From QHVT01 sp036399015 (GTDB taxonomy: Bacteria > Acidobacteriota > Thermoanaerobaculia > Gp7-AA8), in the NCBI GenBank assembly GCA_036399015.1, contig DASWNW010000045.1:62001-126000 (forward strand): a stretch of 64,000 nucleotides of DNA. The letters run 5' to 3'. The translations under genes and the position numbers were made by a program. The notes under the pieces are model-generated. The model was not told the DNA's origin. It searched no databases and saw nothing but the letters and a program-made list of their open reading frames with translations. Position 1 is the first letter of the stretch. Each line of letters begins with the position of its first letter. Of this stretch, positions 36,437-44,454 are shown piece by piece.

Positions 36437-38272
36437 TCATTTCAAGAGGAAAACGAGATCGCCGCCAGCTTCATGTGCAAAATACTGCACAGAGGGCAGT
36501 CCCTGCTGTTGGATTTCGGCAAAAAGGATGCGTTTCTGCTCTGGATCCAGCCAGTGGTCGTGCACGATCAAGACGTTCGCCCCCAGTTCTGTCGCGAAGT
36601 CCAGCAATCCGGCCGCGTTCTTCTGCTCCCACGCCTCCCGCAGGCGGATGTGCTCCGGCGGCTCGAAGCCCGACGTGCCGTTGAGCAGCGTCATGCCGTG
36701 ATGGCGCTGCCAGAGGACGTACAGGAACGTGGCGTTGCTCTCGATCGGCAGCTCCAGCACCGGCCCCTGTCGCAGCCAGCGATACACGGGCGGGACGGTG
36801 GCCGGCGCCGCCTGCCATTCGATGCGCGGGAGCACGTCGACGACGGCGAAGGCCACGAGGAACGACTTCGCGACCAGACCCCGCCGCGCGAGGAGCAGCG
36901 CCGCACCGATCGCCACCAGAACGATCATCCCGGCGTACGTCACGACCGCGAACCGGCTCACGGCGCGAAGGCTCTGAAACGGCTCCAGCCGCTTGAACAG
37001 AAAAGCGTAGAAGGGAGTGCGCATCCCGAACGAGCCGGCAAAGCCGACCAGCATCCAGACGATCGCCATCCAGGTTTCGGTCGAGAAGCGGGAGCGGGCG
37101 AGCCACTCCCGCAGCGGCAGCCGCACGAGCAACGCGGTGAAGAGCGCCGCGAAAGGGAGATCCGACCCGCGGATGGCAAAGAGGCGAATCCCGAACAGCG
37201 AGGGAGCGACCCGGTCGCGCATCAGGCTGACGAGGAAGAGGATGGAGAGGAGGAGGATCAGCGTGTCGAGGACGGGGCGGAACTGTGGAGCGGCGGCCGC
37301 TTCGGCCGCCGGATGGTAGCGAGAGCTCGACGGCCGGGAGCGGCCGTCGCTCCACAAGCACGACGCCACCACCACCAACACCAACGGCACCACCCCCGGG
37401 AACAGCGAGTTCTCCGGCATCCGCATCGCCTCCGCCGGCAGGTTCCCGTACAGCAGCGATCTCGGCGCGGGGACGAGCCAGCCGGTCCAGCCGTTCGACA
37501 GCACCTCGTGCGCCTGTCGTTTCAGCCCGTACGCCTTCGACACCGTGCGGTAGGGGAGGAGGAACGGGAGCAGCACTGCTGCGGCGAGCGCGCACGCCGC
37601 GAGGAGAGTGAGCCAGAAGCGGCGGTCGCGGCGGGGGGCGGCGGCGAGGAAGAAGACCAGCGTCATGCCGAGGGCGGCGGAGACGAAGAGCAGGTAATAG
37701 ACGTTCGAGAGGCCGTTCATCACGAACGCGCCGGCGAAGAGCAGCGCGTTGCGCGGGGTGGCGTCGCGCCAGTAGAGCACCAGCGCCGCGAGCGTCAGCG
37801 GGATCCAGCCGCTGGAGATGATCTGCAGATGCGGCAGATGGTCGAACTTGAAGGAGACGAAGGCGTAGAAGATCCCCGCGACGAGGCAGGGGATGAACTG
37901 CGGCACGAAGAGGCGCGCCAGGACGAACGCGCCGTATCCCGACAGCGCGAAGCCGAGCAGCATGGCGATGTTGTGCAGCGCGATCGCGGAGACGCCGGCG
38001 AGATGGAACGGCAGCACCAGCAGCGCGACGCCGGCCAGATGCTCGCTGTAGGCGAGCGGCAGGAGCGACGGATGGAACGTCGGAGCGTCGAACAGGTGCA
38101 GCGGCTGCGTCAGGAGCGCGTGCGCGGTCCAGTCGAGAATCCAGGCGTTCAGCAGCGGGTCTCCCCGATCGGAGACAGCGGTGCCGAGGTTGGCTGCGAG
38201 CGGCCAGGTCAGCGCGATCGCCAACAGCAGGAAGAGCGTGAAGATCGCGGCTTGCCGGCCGGCACGCCGCAT
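36437..38272 (-). CDS. Polytopic membrane protein, GT-C/YfhO-like glycosyltransferase candidate
   Basis: 611 residues with about 11-12 transmembrane helices and a C-terminal soluble part (PVLELPIESNATFLY, LGANVLIVHDHWLDPEQKR). The first loop after helix 1 contains SDRGDPLLNAWILDW, an acidic pattern like the catalytic loop of GT-C enzymes that use polyprenyl-phosphate sugars. That reading is tentative. A 26-residue Ser/Arg/Ala-rich stretch in a loop (DGRSRPSSSRYHPAAEAAAA) is encoded by REP-like pair R3, so it is an insertion. The ATG follows the response-regulator stop by 4 nt, suggesting co-transcription. Confidence 0.8.
   Translation of the reverse strand: MRRAGRQAAIFTLFLLLAIALTWPLAANLGTAVSDRGDPLLNAWILDWTAHALLTQPLHLFDAPTFHPSLLPLAYSEHLAGVALLVLPFHLAGVSAIALHNIAMLLGFALSGYGAFVLARLFVPQFIPCLVAGIFYAFVSFKFDHLPHLQIISSGWIPLTLAALVLYWRDATPRNALLFAGAFVMNGLSNVYYLLFVSAALGMTLVFFLAAAPRRDRRFWLTLLAACALAAAVLLPFLLPYRTVSKAYGLKRQAHEVLSNGWTGWLVPAPRSLLYGNLPAEAMRMPENSLFPGVVPLVLVVVASCLWSDGRSRPSSSRYHPAAEAAAAPQFRPVLDTLILLLSILFLVSLMRDRVAPSLFGIRLFAIRGSDLPFAALFTALLVRLPLREWLARSRFSTETWMAIVWMLVGFAGSFGMRTPFYAFLFKRLEPFQSLRAVSRFAVVTYAGMIVLVAIGAALLLARRGLVAKSFLVAFAVVDVLPRIEWQAAPATVPPVYRWLRQGPVLELPIESNATFLYVLWQRHHGMTLLNGTSGFEPPEHIRLREAWEQKNAAGLLDFATELGANVLIVHDHWLDPEQKRILFAEIQQQGLPSVQYFAHEAGGDLVFLLK
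37284..37356. repeat. REP-like inverted pair R3 inside a coding sequence
   Basis: Outer arms TGTGGAGCG (37284-37292) and CGCTCCACA (37348-37356) enclose two hairpins: GGCGGCC around a GCTTC loop, and CGACGGCCG with CGGCCGTCG. Each half resembles a single REP-like hairpin such as R5 (TGTGGAGCGGCGGGC). This is a BIME-like dimer that remains in frame in the membrane protein gene. Confidence 0.8.
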
Positions 38273-38276
38273 TCCG

Positions 38277-38663
38277 CTAGCGCGCCGCCGGTACGTAGCG
38301 CGTGATCATGTCGACGATCTTGTCGCGCGTCAGCGGCTTGCGCATCCAGGCGTTCGCGCCGGAGCTCGGGAACATCTCCTCCAGCGAGCGCTCCGGCAGG
38401 TCGGAGATCAGCACGATGGGGATGTCCTTCTTGTTCGACTGCGACTTCAGCACTTCGCTCAGCCGGTTGCCCTTGATCGACGGCAGGTTGACGTCGAGGA
38501 AGATGATGTCGGGGGTGTTGCCGGCCAGGACGTGGTTGAACTCGATCCAGCTCGACGCGGTGAGCACGGTGCAGCCCTCGCGCTCGAGCAGGGCCCGGCC
38601 GAGCTTGAGCACGAGTGGATTGTCGTCGAGGATCAGGACGGTGACGTTGGATAAAGCTGCCAT
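38277..38663 (-). CDS. Stand-alone CheY-like response regulator
   Basis: 128 residues, a single receiver domain. The acidic pocket is in LILDDNP, the phospho-Asp in IIFLDVNLP, the switch residue in IVLISDLPE, and the conserved Lys in WMRKPLTRD. It has no output domain, so it acts by protein contact. ATG at 38663 is chosen as it opens the first strand (MAALSNVTVLIL); an upstream ATG would overlap the divergent gene's control region. It may be the target of the orphan kinase at 31730, by inference. Confidence 0.9.
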   Translation of the reverse strand: MAALSNVTVLILDDNPLVLKLGRALLEREGCTVLTASSWIEFNHVLAGNTPDIIFLDVNLPSIKGNRLSEVLKSQSNKKDIPIVLISDLPERSLEEMFPSSGANAWMRKPLTRDKIVDMITRYVPAAR

Positions 38664-38691
38664 CGGCGCACATGATAACCTCTCGAACCCG

Positions 38692-39162
38692 ATGACGGAG
38701 CCCGAAACAATCCCCAAAAGCCGCTTCGTCTGGCCCGCCGATCATTATTCAGCGCCCACGCCGCCGTCGGCGTTTCCCCCGGCCGTCACGTACGGCTGCG
38801 GCATCGCCGCCGCGGTGGCGCTGCTGCTCATCTTCGCCGGCGGCATCTTCCTCTCCAGCGGCGGCTTCACCACCTTCCTCGACTTCAGCATCAGCATGTC
38901 GGTCGCGGAGATGAAGGGGATGTACGCAAAGGAAGTCGCCGAGCCGCGCCGCAAGTCGCTGGAGCGGGAGATCGAGACCATGCGCGAAAACCTCCGCGCC
39001 GAGCGCATCTCCATCGTCCACCTGCAGCCCTTCCTCGAGTCCCTCCGCAGCGCCGGCTACGACAAGGAGGTGACGGAGCAGGAGGCGCGCGCGCTGGAGG
39101 AGACGGCGAGGAAGATCAATGGGAAGTCTCAGAGTCGCAAAGTCTCAAAGTCTCAGAGATGA
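38692..39162 (+). CDS. Hypothetical single-pass membrane protein whose C-terminus is encoded by an SCTR element
   Basis: 156 residues. A short N-terminal stretch is followed by one transmembrane helix (GIAAAVALLLIFAGGIFL) and a helical, coiled-coil-prone exterior (EPRRKSLEREIETMRENLRA). No recognised family. The final residues (GKSQSRKVSKSQR) and the TGA come from the left arm of E9, so the ancestral end has been replaced. A TAACCT box lies 10 nt before the ATG. Divergent from the response regulator. Confidence 0.75.
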   Translation: MTEPETIPKSRFVWPADHYSAPTPPSAFPPAVTYGCGIAAAVALLLIFAGGIFLSSGGFTTFLDFSISMSVAEMKGMYAKEVAEPRRKSLEREIETMRENLRAERISIVHLQPFLESLRSAGYDKEVTEQEARALEETARKINGKSQSRKVSKSQR

Positions 39163-39213
39163 TGCGATCGGCGGAGCCCTTTGAGACTCTGAGACTCTGA
39201 GACTCTGCGACTC
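39125..39213. repeat. SCTR element E9 (unit AGTCTCAGAGTCGCAA)
   Basis: The left arm (39125-39158) alternates GTCTCAGA, GTCGCAAA and GTCTCAAA. The right arm (39179-39213) is TTGAGACTCTGAGACT units ending CTGCGACT. It ends 6 nt before the uvrB ATG and contains the stop codon region of the previous gene. Same family as E3 and E6. Confidence 0.92.
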
Positions 39214-39219
39214 CAAAAC

Positions 39220-41214
39220 ATGTCCAAATTCAAACTCATCTCCCCCTTCCAGCCGCAGGGCGACCAGCCGGAGGCGATCCGGCAGCTCACGGAGAGCCTG
39301 CAGGGTGGGGATCCGCACGCGGTGCTCCTCGGCGTCACCGGCTCGGGCAAGACCTTCACCGTCGCGAAAGTCATCGAGAACCTGAACCGGCCGACGCTCG
39401 TCCTCAGCCACAACAAGATCCTCGCGGCGCAGCTCTATCAGGAGTTCAAGAACTTCTTCCCGGAGAACCGCGTCGAGTACTTCGTCTCCTATTACGACTA
39501 CTACCAGCCCGAGGCGTACATCCCGCAGTCGGATCTGTACATCGAAAAGGAGATGACCAAGAACGACGAGATCGACAAGCTGCGGCTTGCCTCGACCAAG
39601 GCGCTCTTCGAGCGGCGGGACGTCATCATCGTCGCCTCGGTCTCCTGCATCTACGGCATCGGCGAGCCGGAGCTCTATTACGGCATGCTCCTCTTCTTCG
39701 AGCGGGGCGTCGAGAAGCCGATGACCGACTACCTCCGCAAGCTGACGGAGATGCAGTACGAACGGACGCCGTACGACCTCGCGCGCGGCAACTTCCGCGT
39801 CCGCGGCGACGTCCTCGAGGTCTGGCCGGCGTACGAGGACGACGCCGTGCGCATCGAGTTCTTCGGCGACGAGATCGACAAGATGGTGCGCATCGACCCG
39901 ATCACCGGACGCACCTCGGGTCCCAATCTCGATCGCCTGGCCATCTACCCCCGGACGCATTACGTCACCCCGCGCGAGCGGCTGATGGTGGCGATGGAGA
40001 ACATCCGCGTCGAGCTCGACGAGAGGGTGGCCGAGCTGCGCGCGCAGGACCGGCTGCTCGAGGCGCAGCGGCTCTCGCAGCGCACCATGTTCGACCTGGA
40101 GATGATCGCGGAGCTCGGCTACTGCAACGGCATCGAGAACTACTCGCGCCATCTCAGCGGACGCCATCCCGGCCAGCCGCCGCCCACCCTCATCGACTAC
40201 TTTCCGAGCGACTTCCTGCTCGTGGTTGACGAGTCGCACCAGACCATCCCGCAGGTGCGCGCGATGTGGGGCGGCGACCGGGCGCGCAAGACGACGCTCG
40301 TCGAGTACGGCTTCCGTCTGCCGAGCGCGATCGACAACCGCCCCCTGTCGTTCGACGAATTCGAGGGAAAGATCCACCAGATGCTCTGCGTCTCCGCGAC
40401 TCCGGGACCGTACGAGCTGGAGAAGACCGGCGGTCTCTTCGCCGAACAGGTGATCCGCCCGACCGGTCTGCTCGACCCGCAACTGATCATCAAGCCGGTC
40501 AAGGGGCAGGTGGACGACCTCATCGGCGTCATCCGCGAGCGGGTGGCGGTGAACGAGCGGGTGATGGTCACGACGCTCACCAAGAGGATGGCGGAGGACC
40601 TGACGCGCTACCTGATGGAGCTCGGCATCAAGGTCAACTACCTCCACTCCGACGTCGAGACGATGGAGCGCATCGCCATCCTCCGCGACTTCCGCCTCGG
40701 CACGTTCGACGTCCTGATCGGCATCAACCTGCTGCGCGAAGGGCTCGATGTGCCGGAAGTGTCGGCCGTGGCCATCCTCGACGCGGACAAGGAAGGATTT
40801 CTCCGCTCGCAGACCTCGCTCGTGCAGACCATCGGCCGCGCGGCGCGCAACGTGAACGGCGTGGCCATCCTCTACGCCGACAAGATCACCGACTCGCTCC
40901 GCTTCGCCATCGACGAGACCACCCGCCGCCGTGCCGTGCAGCAGAAGTACAACGAGGAGCACGGCATCGAGCCGGCCACCATCATCAAGGCCATCGACTC
41001 CGACCTGGTGAAGATGGCCAACCTCGACTACCTCGACGTGCCGCTGCCGGGACAGAAGTCGCGCCTCGACATCGCCGGCGACGAAGACATCGACAAGGCC
41101 ATCAGCCGCCTGACCAAGGAGATGAAGGACGCGGCGAAGAATCTCGACTTCGAGAGGGCGGCGGAGATCCGGGACAAGGTGCGGGAGCTGAAGGAAGCGC
41201 GGATCTTCGTCTGA
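39220..41214 (+). CDS. uvrB: Excinuclease ABC subunit B
   Basis: 664 residues, full length. The helicase-like damage-verification subunit of nucleotide excision repair. Walker A in GVTGSGKTFTVA, the beta-hairpin region SYYDYYQPEAYIP, DEAD-like VVDESHQTIPQ, helicase motifs V and VI (GLDVPEVSAVAI, QTIGRAARN), and the C-terminal UVR motif that binds UvrC (NLDFERAAEIRDKVRELK). The leader is SCTR E9 and no Shine-Dalgarno is seen. uvrC lies elsewhere in the window (53486). Confidence 0.98.
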   Translation: MSKFKLISPFQPQGDQPEAIRQLTESLQGGDPHAVLLGVTGSGKTFTVAKVIENLNRPTLVLSHNKILAAQLYQEFKNFFPENRVEYFVSYYDYYQPEAYIPQSDLYIEKEMTKNDEIDKLRLASTKALFERRDVIIVASVSCIYGIGEPELYYGMLLFFERGVEKPMTDYLRKLTEMQYERTPYDLARGNFRVRGDVLEVWPAYEDDAVRIEFFGDEIDKMVRIDPITGRTSGPNLDRLAIYPRTHYVTPRERLMVAMENIRVELDERVAELRAQDRLLEAQRLSQRTMFDLEMIAELGYCNGIENYSRHLSGRHPGQPPPTLIDYFPSDFLLVVDESHQTIPQVRAMWGGDRARKTTLVEYGFRLPSAIDNRPLSFDEFEGKIHQMLCVSATPGPYELEKTGGLFAEQVIRPTGLLDPQLIIKPVKGQVDDLIGVIRERVAVNERVMVTTLTKRMAEDLTRYLMELGIKVNYLHSDVETMERIAILRDFRLGTFDVLIGINLLREGLDVPEVSAVAILDADKEGFLRSQTSLVQTIGRAARNVNGVAILYADKITDSLRFAIDETTRRRAVQQKYNEEHGIEPATIIKAIDSDLVKMANLDYLDVPLPGQKSRLDIAGDEDIDKAISRLTKEMKDAAKNLDFERAAEIRDKVRELKEARIFV

Positions 41215-41227
41215 GCAGCAGCGGCGG

Positions 41228-41256
41228 TTGCCGGGCTGCGAATACATGTATACAAT
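41228..41256 (+). promoter_or_regulatory. Promoter with overlapping GntR-type operator for the GntR gene
   Basis: TTGCCG (41228-41233), 17 bp, then TACAAT (41251-41256) form a good promoter; the GTG start follows 6 nt later, so the transcript is leaderless. A perfect 8-bp palindrome TGTATACA (41247-41254) overlaps the -10 box and fits the TNGTNNNACNA-like sites of FCD-type GntR regulators. Autorepression is the likely outcome. Confidence 0.6.
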
Positions 41257-41262
41257 TTGATC

Positions 41263-41916
41263 GTGGCGACACGGACGCTGGCTCACGACATCGCGGCTGA
41301 CCTCCGGAAGGACATCGACCGCGGCCTCTTCGCCCCCGGCGAGCCGCTGCGCCAGGACGACATTGCCCGCCGCCTCTCGGTGAGCCGCATTCCGGTCCGC
41401 GAAGCCCTGCGGCTGCTCGAACAGGAAGGGCTGGTGGTCGTCCATTCGAACCGCGGCGCCTTCGTGGTCGAGCACGACGAAAGCACGATCTCGGAGCTGT
41501 TCGACGTGCGGCTGCTGCTGGAGAGCGATCTCCTGCGCCGCGCCTGCGGACGGATCGCCGAGCCGGTCTTCGCGCGGCTGCGCCGTCTCAACGCCGATGC
41601 GAGCACGACCCGGGAGCCGCACGAGTGGCTGGAGCTGGACGAGGGCTTCCACTACACGATCTACGCGGCGGCCGAGCGGCCGCGGACGTTCGAGATGGCG
41701 CGCACGCTCCGGCGTTCGCTCAATACCTACTATCTGCGCTACCTCACGCCGGCCGACCGCGACCGCTCCTGGTACCAGGAGCACGACGCGCTGCTGGAGT
41801 GCCTCCGCCGCAACGACGCGGCGGGAGCGGTGGCGGAGCTGGAGAGCCACCTGCGGGCGACGCAGGAGCTGCTCGTCGCGGCGCTGCGCGAGACCGCGGC
41901 GCGGAAAGGGGAGTGA
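41263..41916 (+). CDS. GntR-family transcriptional regulator, FCD (FadR) subfamily
   Basis: 217 residues. N-terminal winged helix (QDDIARRLSVSRIPVREALRLLEQEGLV), then a helical FCD ligand domain with metal-binding-type residues (FDVRLLLESDLLRRA, DEGFHYTIYAAAERP, EHDALLECLRRNDAAGAV). It senses a small carboxylate or similar ligand and represses nearby genes. The GTG start is chosen from its position 6 nt after the -10 box; a TTG two codons earlier is possible. It is followed 2 nt later by an OsmC-like gene, its likely target operon. Confidence 0.9.
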   Translation: MATRTLAHDIAADLRKDIDRGLFAPGEPLRQDDIARRLSVSRIPVREALRLLEQEGLVVVHSNRGAFVVEHDESTISELFDVRLLLESDLLRRACGRIAEPVFARLRRLNADASTTREPHEWLELDEGFHYTIYAAAERPRTFEMARTLRRSLNTYYLRYLTPADRDRSWYQEHDALLECLRRNDAAGAVAELESHLRATQELLVAALRETAARKGE

Positions 41917-41918
41917 CG

Positions 41919-42404
41919 ATGGAGCATCACGCGACGCTGGTCTGGACGCGGCGCGGCGCCGCATTCACCGACAGCAAATACAGCCGCGCGCACGCCTGGG
42001 AGTTCGACGGCGGCGCCACCGTGCCCGCCTCGTCGTCTCCTCTTTCCGTCCCGCTGCCGTATTCGGACGCGGCGGCGGTCGATCCGGAGGAGGCGTACGT
42101 CGCCGCGCTCGCGAGCTGCCACATGCTCTTCTTCCTGGCGTTCGCCGCGAAGCGGGGCTACACGGTGGAGTCGTATCGCGACGCCGCGGTCGGCGTCCTG
42201 GAGAAGGACGCGTCCGGACGAATGGTGATGACGCGGGTGACGCTCCGCCCGGAGACGACGTTCGGCCGCGACGGCCGCGCGCCGGCGGAAGAGGCGGTGC
42301 GGGAGCTTCACGAGCAGGCGCATCACTCCTGCTTCCTCGCCAACTCCGTGCGGACGGAGATCGTCACCGAGCCGGCGTTTACGCTGGCCGAGGGAGACCG
42401 ATGA
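41919..42404 (+). CDS. OsmC/Ohr-family peroxiredoxin
   Basis: 161 residues. The two redox cysteines of the family are present in ALASCHMLFFLAFAAKRG and HHSCFLANSVRTEI. OsmC proteins reduce organic hydroperoxides in the cytoplasm. ATG is preceded by AAAGGGGAG. It is coupled by an ATGA overlap to the ABM-domain gene and lies downstream of the GntR regulator, so oxidative or lipid-derived signals may control this operon. Confidence 0.9.
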   Translation: MEHHATLVWTRRGAAFTDSKYSRAHAWEFDGGATVPASSSPLSVPLPYSDAAAVDPEEAYVAALASCHMLFFLAFAAKRGYTVESYRDAAVGVLEKDASGRMVMTRVTLRPETTFGRDGRAPAEEAVRELHEQAHHSCFLANSVRTEIVTEPAFTLAEGDR

Positions 42405-42751
42405 AGAGCTCCGCGGAGCCCCGCCCCGCCACCACGCCTGCCCCGCCGTACGTGGCGGTCATCTTCACCTCCCGCCGCACCGAAGGGGACGCCGGCTACG
42501 GCGACACGGCCGCCCGCATGCTCGAGCTCGCAGCGGGGCAGCCGGGTTTCCTCGGCGTGGAGAGCGCGCGCGGCGAGGATGGTCTCGGCATCACCGTCTC
42601 GTACTGGGAGTCGGACGAGGCGGTCGCGCACTGGCGGCAACACGCCGAGCACACGGTCGCGCGGCAGCGCGGGCGCTCCGACTGGTACGACTGCTTCGTC
42701 ACCCGCGTCGCCCGCGTCGAACGGGCGTACCGCTTCGACCGCGAGAAGTAG
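42401..42751 (+). CDS. ABM-domain (antibiotic biosynthesis monooxygenase-like) protein
   Basis: 116 residues forming one ferredoxin-like ABM fold: YVAVIFTSRRTEGDAGYGDT, QPGFLGVESARGEDGLGITV, SYWESDEAVAHWRQHAEH. Families with this fold include small cofactor-free monooxygenases and haem-degrading enzymes; no His/Asn haem pair can be assigned here. ATG overlaps the OsmC stop. It closes the GntR-OsmC-ABM operon. Confidence 0.85.
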   Translation: MKSSAEPRPATTPAPPYVAVIFTSRRTEGDAGYGDTAARMLELAAGQPGFLGVESARGEDGLGITVSYWESDEAVAHWRQHAEHTVARQRGRSDWYDCFVTRVARVERAYRFDREK

Positions 42752-42758
42752 CGCCCGC

Positions 42759-42787
42759 TTGCCTCCCGGTGGAGAGGCGCCTACACT
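42759..42787 (+). promoter_or_regulatory. Candidate promoter for the 42826-44299 operon
   Basis: TTGCCT (42759-42764), a 17-bp spacer and TACACT (42782-42787) lie 38 nt before the ATG at 42826. Unlike most promoters called here, this one would give a leader, and that leader carries an AAGAAGG ribosome binding site. Confidence 0.45.
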
Positions 42788-42825
42788 CTGTCAGGTCCAA
42801 ATAATTCGAAAGAAGGTGCTGGTCG

Positions 42826-43002
42826 ATGAACTTCGACGTGGCGACCATCCATTTTCCGGACGGACGTGTAGCCAAGCTGCCGCCGAACGAGTTCTACGCG
42901 CTGCCGCTGGGGGAGCGGATCGAGCTGCTCACGAGCAGCAGGATCAAGTTCCAGAAAGACAACCAGCCGGTCTCACCGCTCATCGCCCTGAAGAAGTCAT
43001 GA
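42826..43002 (+). CDS. 58-residue hypothetical protein
   Basis: MNFDVATIHFPDGRVAKLPP opens a soluble protein that ends NQPVSPLIALKKS. It reads as two beta strands, a turn and a helix (LGERIELLTSSRIKF). No family is recognised. Support comes from AAGAAGGTG upstream of the ATG and from an ATGA overlap with the next gene, which would be hard to explain if it were not translated. It leads a three-gene operon with a RedB-like protein and a sensor membrane domain. Confidence 0.72.
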   Translation: MNFDVATIHFPDGRVAKLPPNEFYALPLGERIELLTSSRIKFQKDNQPVSPLIALKKS

Positions 43003-43610
43003 CCCGCAACCGCATCCTCACCGCCGTCTTCACGCTGGCCGCGCTGATCTGGGTGGCGACCGTGGCGGCCGCGTACGAGGCGATCCGCCGCTTCGAGACC
43101 ACGCCCGGACTGCCGGCATCCGCGCCGCGCGCCTGGCCTGCCGCCACGGCGGTGCCGCGTGCGCCCGGCAGCTGGTCGCTGGTGATGCTCGTCCATCCAC
43201 ACTGCTCGTGCAGCCGCGCGAGCGTGAAAGAGCTCGGAGAGATCGTCGAGAAGTCCCAGCGCGACGTGCAGACGACGGTGCTGGTCTTCCGGCCGCGCGA
43301 GATGAAGGAAGGGTGGGAGCGGACGAACGTCTACGACGGCGCGACGCGCATTCGCCGCGCGCGCGTGCTCGTCGACCATGACGGCGCCGAGGCGCAGAGG
43401 TTCGGCGGCTTCACCTCGGGGCAGACCTTTCTGTACGACGACCGGGGGCGGCTTCGCTTCGCCGGCGGCGTCACGTCGCTGCGCGGACACGCGGGGCTGA
43501 ACCGCGGACGCGCCGACGTCATCCGCATCGCCAACCAACGCAACGGGAACGGCTCGCATCCGGTCTTCGGCTGCGCCATCAACAAAACCGCCAGGGGAGA
43601 GACACGATGA
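42999..43610 (+). CDS. RedB-like membrane-anchored thioredoxin-fold protein
   Basis: 203 residues. An N-terminal transmembrane anchor (ILTAVFTLAALIWVATVAAA) is followed by a thioredoxin-like domain with the redox motif in VMLVHPHCSCSRASVKEL (C-S-C). It ends in a Cys-containing tail (HPVFGCAINKTARGETR). Proteins like this are annotated RedB; a periplasmic thiol or metal role is likely but unproven. Its start overlaps the 58-aa gene and its stop overlaps the next gene. Confidence 0.8.
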   Translation: MTRNRILTAVFTLAALIWVATVAAAYEAIRRFETTPGLPASAPRAWPAATAVPRAPGSWSLVMLVHPHCSCSRASVKELGEIVEKSQRDVQTTVLVFRPREMKEGWERTNVYDGATRIRRARVLVDHDGAEAQRFGGFTSGQTFLYDDRGRLRFAGGVTSLRGHAGLNRGRADVIRIANQRNGNGSHPVFGCAINKTARGETR

Positions 43611-44299
43611 GCACCAATCCGATGATCGACGAGCGCGCGCAAGAGCTGCACCGGGAGCAGAGCGCCAAGCGGGACGTCATGGTCAGCCGCATGTTCGCGG
43701 TGCTATTGGTCGTGCAGTACGTCGCCTGCGTGGCCGCCGCGTTCGCCGTATCGCCGTACGCGTGGGAAGGCAAGGACCGCGTGCTGCACATGCACGTCTG
43801 GGTGGCGATCCTCGCCGGTGCCGGCATCACCGTCCTGCCGGTGCTGATGGCGCTCTTCCGCCCCTCGGCCATGATGACCCGCCACGTCATCGCCGCATCG
43901 CAGATGCTCTCGTCGGCGCTGCTCATCCATCTCACCGGTGGACGCATCGAGACGCACTTTCACGTGTTCGGCTCGCTCGCCTTCCTCGCGTTCTATCTCG
44001 ACTGGAAAGTGATCGCGACCGCGACCGTCGTCGTCGCCGCCGATCACTTCGCGCGCGGCCTCTACTGGCCGGAGTCGGTGTACGGCGTGACCGATCCGGA
44101 GTGGTGGCGCTTCCTCGAGCACGCCGGCTGGGTCGCGTTCGAGAACGTCTTCCTGGTCCTGGCGTGCATCTACGGGCAGCGGGAGTTTCGCGCCGCGGCA
44201 CGTCGCGAGGCGGAGATGGAGCAGCTCGCGGAGCAGGAGCAGCTCAAGACCGCGGCGCTGGAGATGGCGCTCAGCGAGATTCGCACGGCGACCGCGTAG
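43607..44299 (+). CDS. Sensor-type membrane domain without a kinase
   Basis: 230 residues with six transmembrane helices and a C-terminal coiled coil (AAARREAEMEQLAEQEQLKT). The His-rich block GGRIETHFHVFGSLAFLAFY and ADHFARGLYWPESVYG are typical of the membrane input domain of some histidine kinases and cyclases. The protein stops after the coiled coil, with no HisKA, ATPase or GGDEF part downstream in any frame. It may be a natural stand-alone sensor paired with the RedB-like protein, to which it is coupled by an ATGA overlap. Confidence 0.78.
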   Translation: MSTNPMIDERAQELHREQSAKRDVMVSRMFAVLLVVQYVACVAAAFAVSPYAWEGKDRVLHMHVWVAILAGAGITVLPVLMALFRPSAMMTRHVIAASQMLSSALLIHLTGGRIETHFHVFGSLAFLAFYLDWKVIATATVVVAADHFARGLYWPESVYGVTDPEWWRFLEHAGWVAFENVFLVLACIYGQREFRAAARREAEMEQLAEQEQLKTAALEMALSEIRTATA

Positions 44300-44344
44300 G
44301 TCTCGTCCCGCGGGCGGCGGAAGTGGCGGCGGCGTCGGCACCAC

Positions 44345-44404
44345 AGTCGTATAGTCATACAGGGATCTACCGCAGAAGCGACCCTGTCCGGCTGTAAGAC
44401 TGCG
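44345..44404. repeat. SCTR element E10, short and degenerate (unit GTCGTATAGTCATACAGG)
   Basis: The left arm (44345-44363) contains AGTCGTATAGTCATACAGG. The right arm (44382-44404) contains CCCTGT and CTGTAAGACTG. Its units match E11 (GTCGTACAG, GTAAGACTG). It is shorter and less regular than the others and may be a decayed copy. It sits between convergent genes just before R4. Confidence 0.6.
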
Positions 44405-44411
44405 TGCTCTC

Positions 44412-44438
44412 TGGAGCGACGGGCTCTCAGCCCGTCGC
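44412..44438. repeat. REP-like hairpin R4 at a convergent gene end
   Basis: Perfect 10-bp arms GCGACGGGCT (44416-44425) and AGCCCGTCGC (44429-44438) with loop CTC. The flank CTCTCTGGAG is shared with R1. It sits between the stop at 44299 and the convergent stop at 44455 and may terminate both. Confidence 0.78.
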
Positions 44439-44454
44439 CCTTCGTCCTTCCGCG

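Noticed and set aside
39145..41964. A 939-residue minus-strand frame opposite uvrB and the GntR gene
   Set aside because: Antisense shadow of uvrB; no motifs and no start signal.
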